A stretch of DNA of 29,035 nt from JBGPIK01 sp041484845 (GTDB taxonomy: Bacteria; Desulfobacterota; Binatia; UBA9968): positions 1 through 29,035 of the forward strand of contig JBGPIK010000035.1 in assembly GCA_041484845.1 (NCBI GenBank). The letters run 5' to 3'. Both the position numbers and the translations under genes were made by a program. The notes below the pieces were generated by a model. That model was not told where the DNA came from and did not search any database. It worked only from the letters and a program-made list of their open reading frames with translations. Positions 28,233 through 29,035 of this stretch are shown here, in pieces (positions within the stretch are counted from its first letter, which is position 1; each line of letters opens with the position of its first letter).

Positions 28233-29035
28233 ATGAATTACGCATTCGCGCCCTGGGTAAGTCGCAGAATCGCGATGCTCGGCAACCATCTGCCGCGCCA
28301 GTGTGGAATCGCTACGTTCACGACCGATCTCAGCGGCGCGATCGCGGCGGAGGTCTCGAATGCCGATTGCTTCGTGGTCGCGATGAACGACACCGGCCAA
28401 TGTTATGCGTATCCACCGCGGGTCCGCTTCGAGGTGGCAGAGAGCGATATCGCGTCGTACCGCGTCGCAGCGGAGTTTTTGAACGCAAAAAAGGTTGACG
28501 TCGTATGCGTGCAGCACGAGTACGGCATCTTCGGCGGCGAGGCCGGTAGCCACGTCCTCGCGCTACTACAAAAGCTGCGCATGCCGATCGTGACCACCGT
28601 TCACACCATCCTCGGCAAGCCGGATTCCATGCAGCGGCGAGCGATGAATGAGATCGCCCGACTTTCGCGGCGGCTCGTCGTCATGAGCGCCCACGGCGCC
28701 GCTCTCCTCCATAATGTTCACGGCGTACCCGAGCACAAAATCGATATCATCCCGCACGGGATTCCGAGCGTGCCGTTCGCCTCAAGCAATAAGAAAGAAC
28801 TCGGGATCGAAGGCAAGTCGGTGATTTTTACATTCGGACTGCTATCGCCGGACAAAGGTATCGAGCATGTCATCGACGCGCTGCCGGCGATTCTTGCGCG
28901 TTACCCGGACACGGTTTACGTCGTGCTCGGAGCTACCCATCCACATATCAAAGAGCGATACGGTGAGAGCTACCGGGAGAGCCTGGAGCATCGCGCTCAG
29001 AGACTCGGCGTAGATTCCAGCATGATCTTTCACAA
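28233..29035 (+). CDS. GT4-type glycosyltransferase, cut by the right edge
   Basis: About 267 residues are visible and the frame is open at the window end. TTGGAGGG lies 3 nt before ATG 28233. The N-terminus (MLGNHLPRQCGIATFTTDLS after 14 residues) and 'VQHEYGIFGGEAGSHVLAL', 'MPIVTTVHTILGKPDSMQRR', 'LVVMSAHGAALLHNVHG', 'IPHGIPSVPF' and 'FGLLSPDKGIEHVIDALP' are the GT-B fold blocks of family 4 retaining glycosyltransferases. The C-terminal nucleotide-sugar site (E-x7-E) lies beyond the window. The 'PRQCGIATFT' opening is typical of a subgroup of environmental GT4 proteins with no assigned acceptor. The upstream genes are unrelated small membrane proteins. Confidence 0.9.
   Translation, partial: MNYAFAPWVSRRIAMLGNHLPRQCGIATFTTDLSGAIAAEVSNADCFVVAMNDTGQCYAYPPRVRFEVAESDIASYRVAAEFLNAKKVDVVCVQHEYGIFGGEAGSHVLALLQKLRMPIVTTVHTILGKPDSMQRRAMNEIARLSRRLVVMSAHGAALLHNVHGVPEHKIDIIPHGIPSVPFASSNKKELGIEGKSVIFTFGLLSPDKGIEHVIDALPAILARYPDTVYVVLGATHPHIKERYGESYRESLEHRAQRLGVDSSMIFH

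Overview
The window looks like chromosomal DNA of a Gram-negative, free-living (soil or sediment type) bacterium. It encodes Sec-exported solute-binding proteins, an entericidin-type lipoprotein and several tiny inner-membrane proteins. Unlinked NMT1/THI5-like binding proteins, HyuA/HyuB proteins and B12-type radical SAM enzymes together suggest a deltaproteobacterial, Binatota, Methylomirabilota or Rokubacteria-like lineage. That placement is inference; no rRNA or other marker gene is present. I see no tRNA, rRNA or CRISPR.

Left part (1-11712), nearly all on the minus strand. The left edge cuts an IS1634-type transposase whose first 46 residues are visible. A strong terminator hairpin (347-381) and a secreted four-repeat DUF5666 protein follow. 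Next, in transcription order from right to left, come hyuB, hyuA, a second hyuB, a SET-domain methyltransferase and three periplasmic NMT1/THI5-like binding proteins with no permease or ATPase gene. This looks like a catabolic or uptake block for an unidentified amide, hydantoin-like or ketone-like compound. A roughly 210-nt element with nested inverted repeats lies at 5689-5898, and repeat-rich gaps separate the hyu genes.

Middle part (12466-18611), plus strand: a Crp/Fnr-type regulator, a CarD-like regulator, a B12-binding radical SAM protein with a duplicated C-terminal module, and an AI-2E/PerM-type membrane protein with a large soluble C-terminal domain.

Right part (18755-29035): an island of small stress-type genes. 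It holds two DUF3309 micro-proteins, an entericidin, a translationally coupled sHSP-Lon operon (minus strand), a fatty acid desaturase, a ferritin-like protein, a DUF2231 membrane protein, an lmo0937-type protein that appears frameshifted, several unrecognised small proteins, and a GT4 glycosyltransferase cut by the right edge.

The main unexplained signal is a repeated promoter-like element. A 14-bp dyad of the GTCYAATATTAGAC type, whose right arm contains a -35-like TAGACA, is followed by exactly 19 bp and then GCGTATG or a close variant. Good copies precede a DUF3309 gene, an orphan 72-aa gene and the ferritin-like gene. A degenerate duplicate lies at 19330, a variant faces the sHSP-Lon operon, and a looser copy lies at 13192. 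This suggests a local stress regulon with an unknown regulator. Other points of note are the structured 5689-5898 element, the tandem duplication in the radical SAM protein, the 78-bp identical tract in two tandem binding-protein genes, and sigma-54-like sites around the DUF3309 units.
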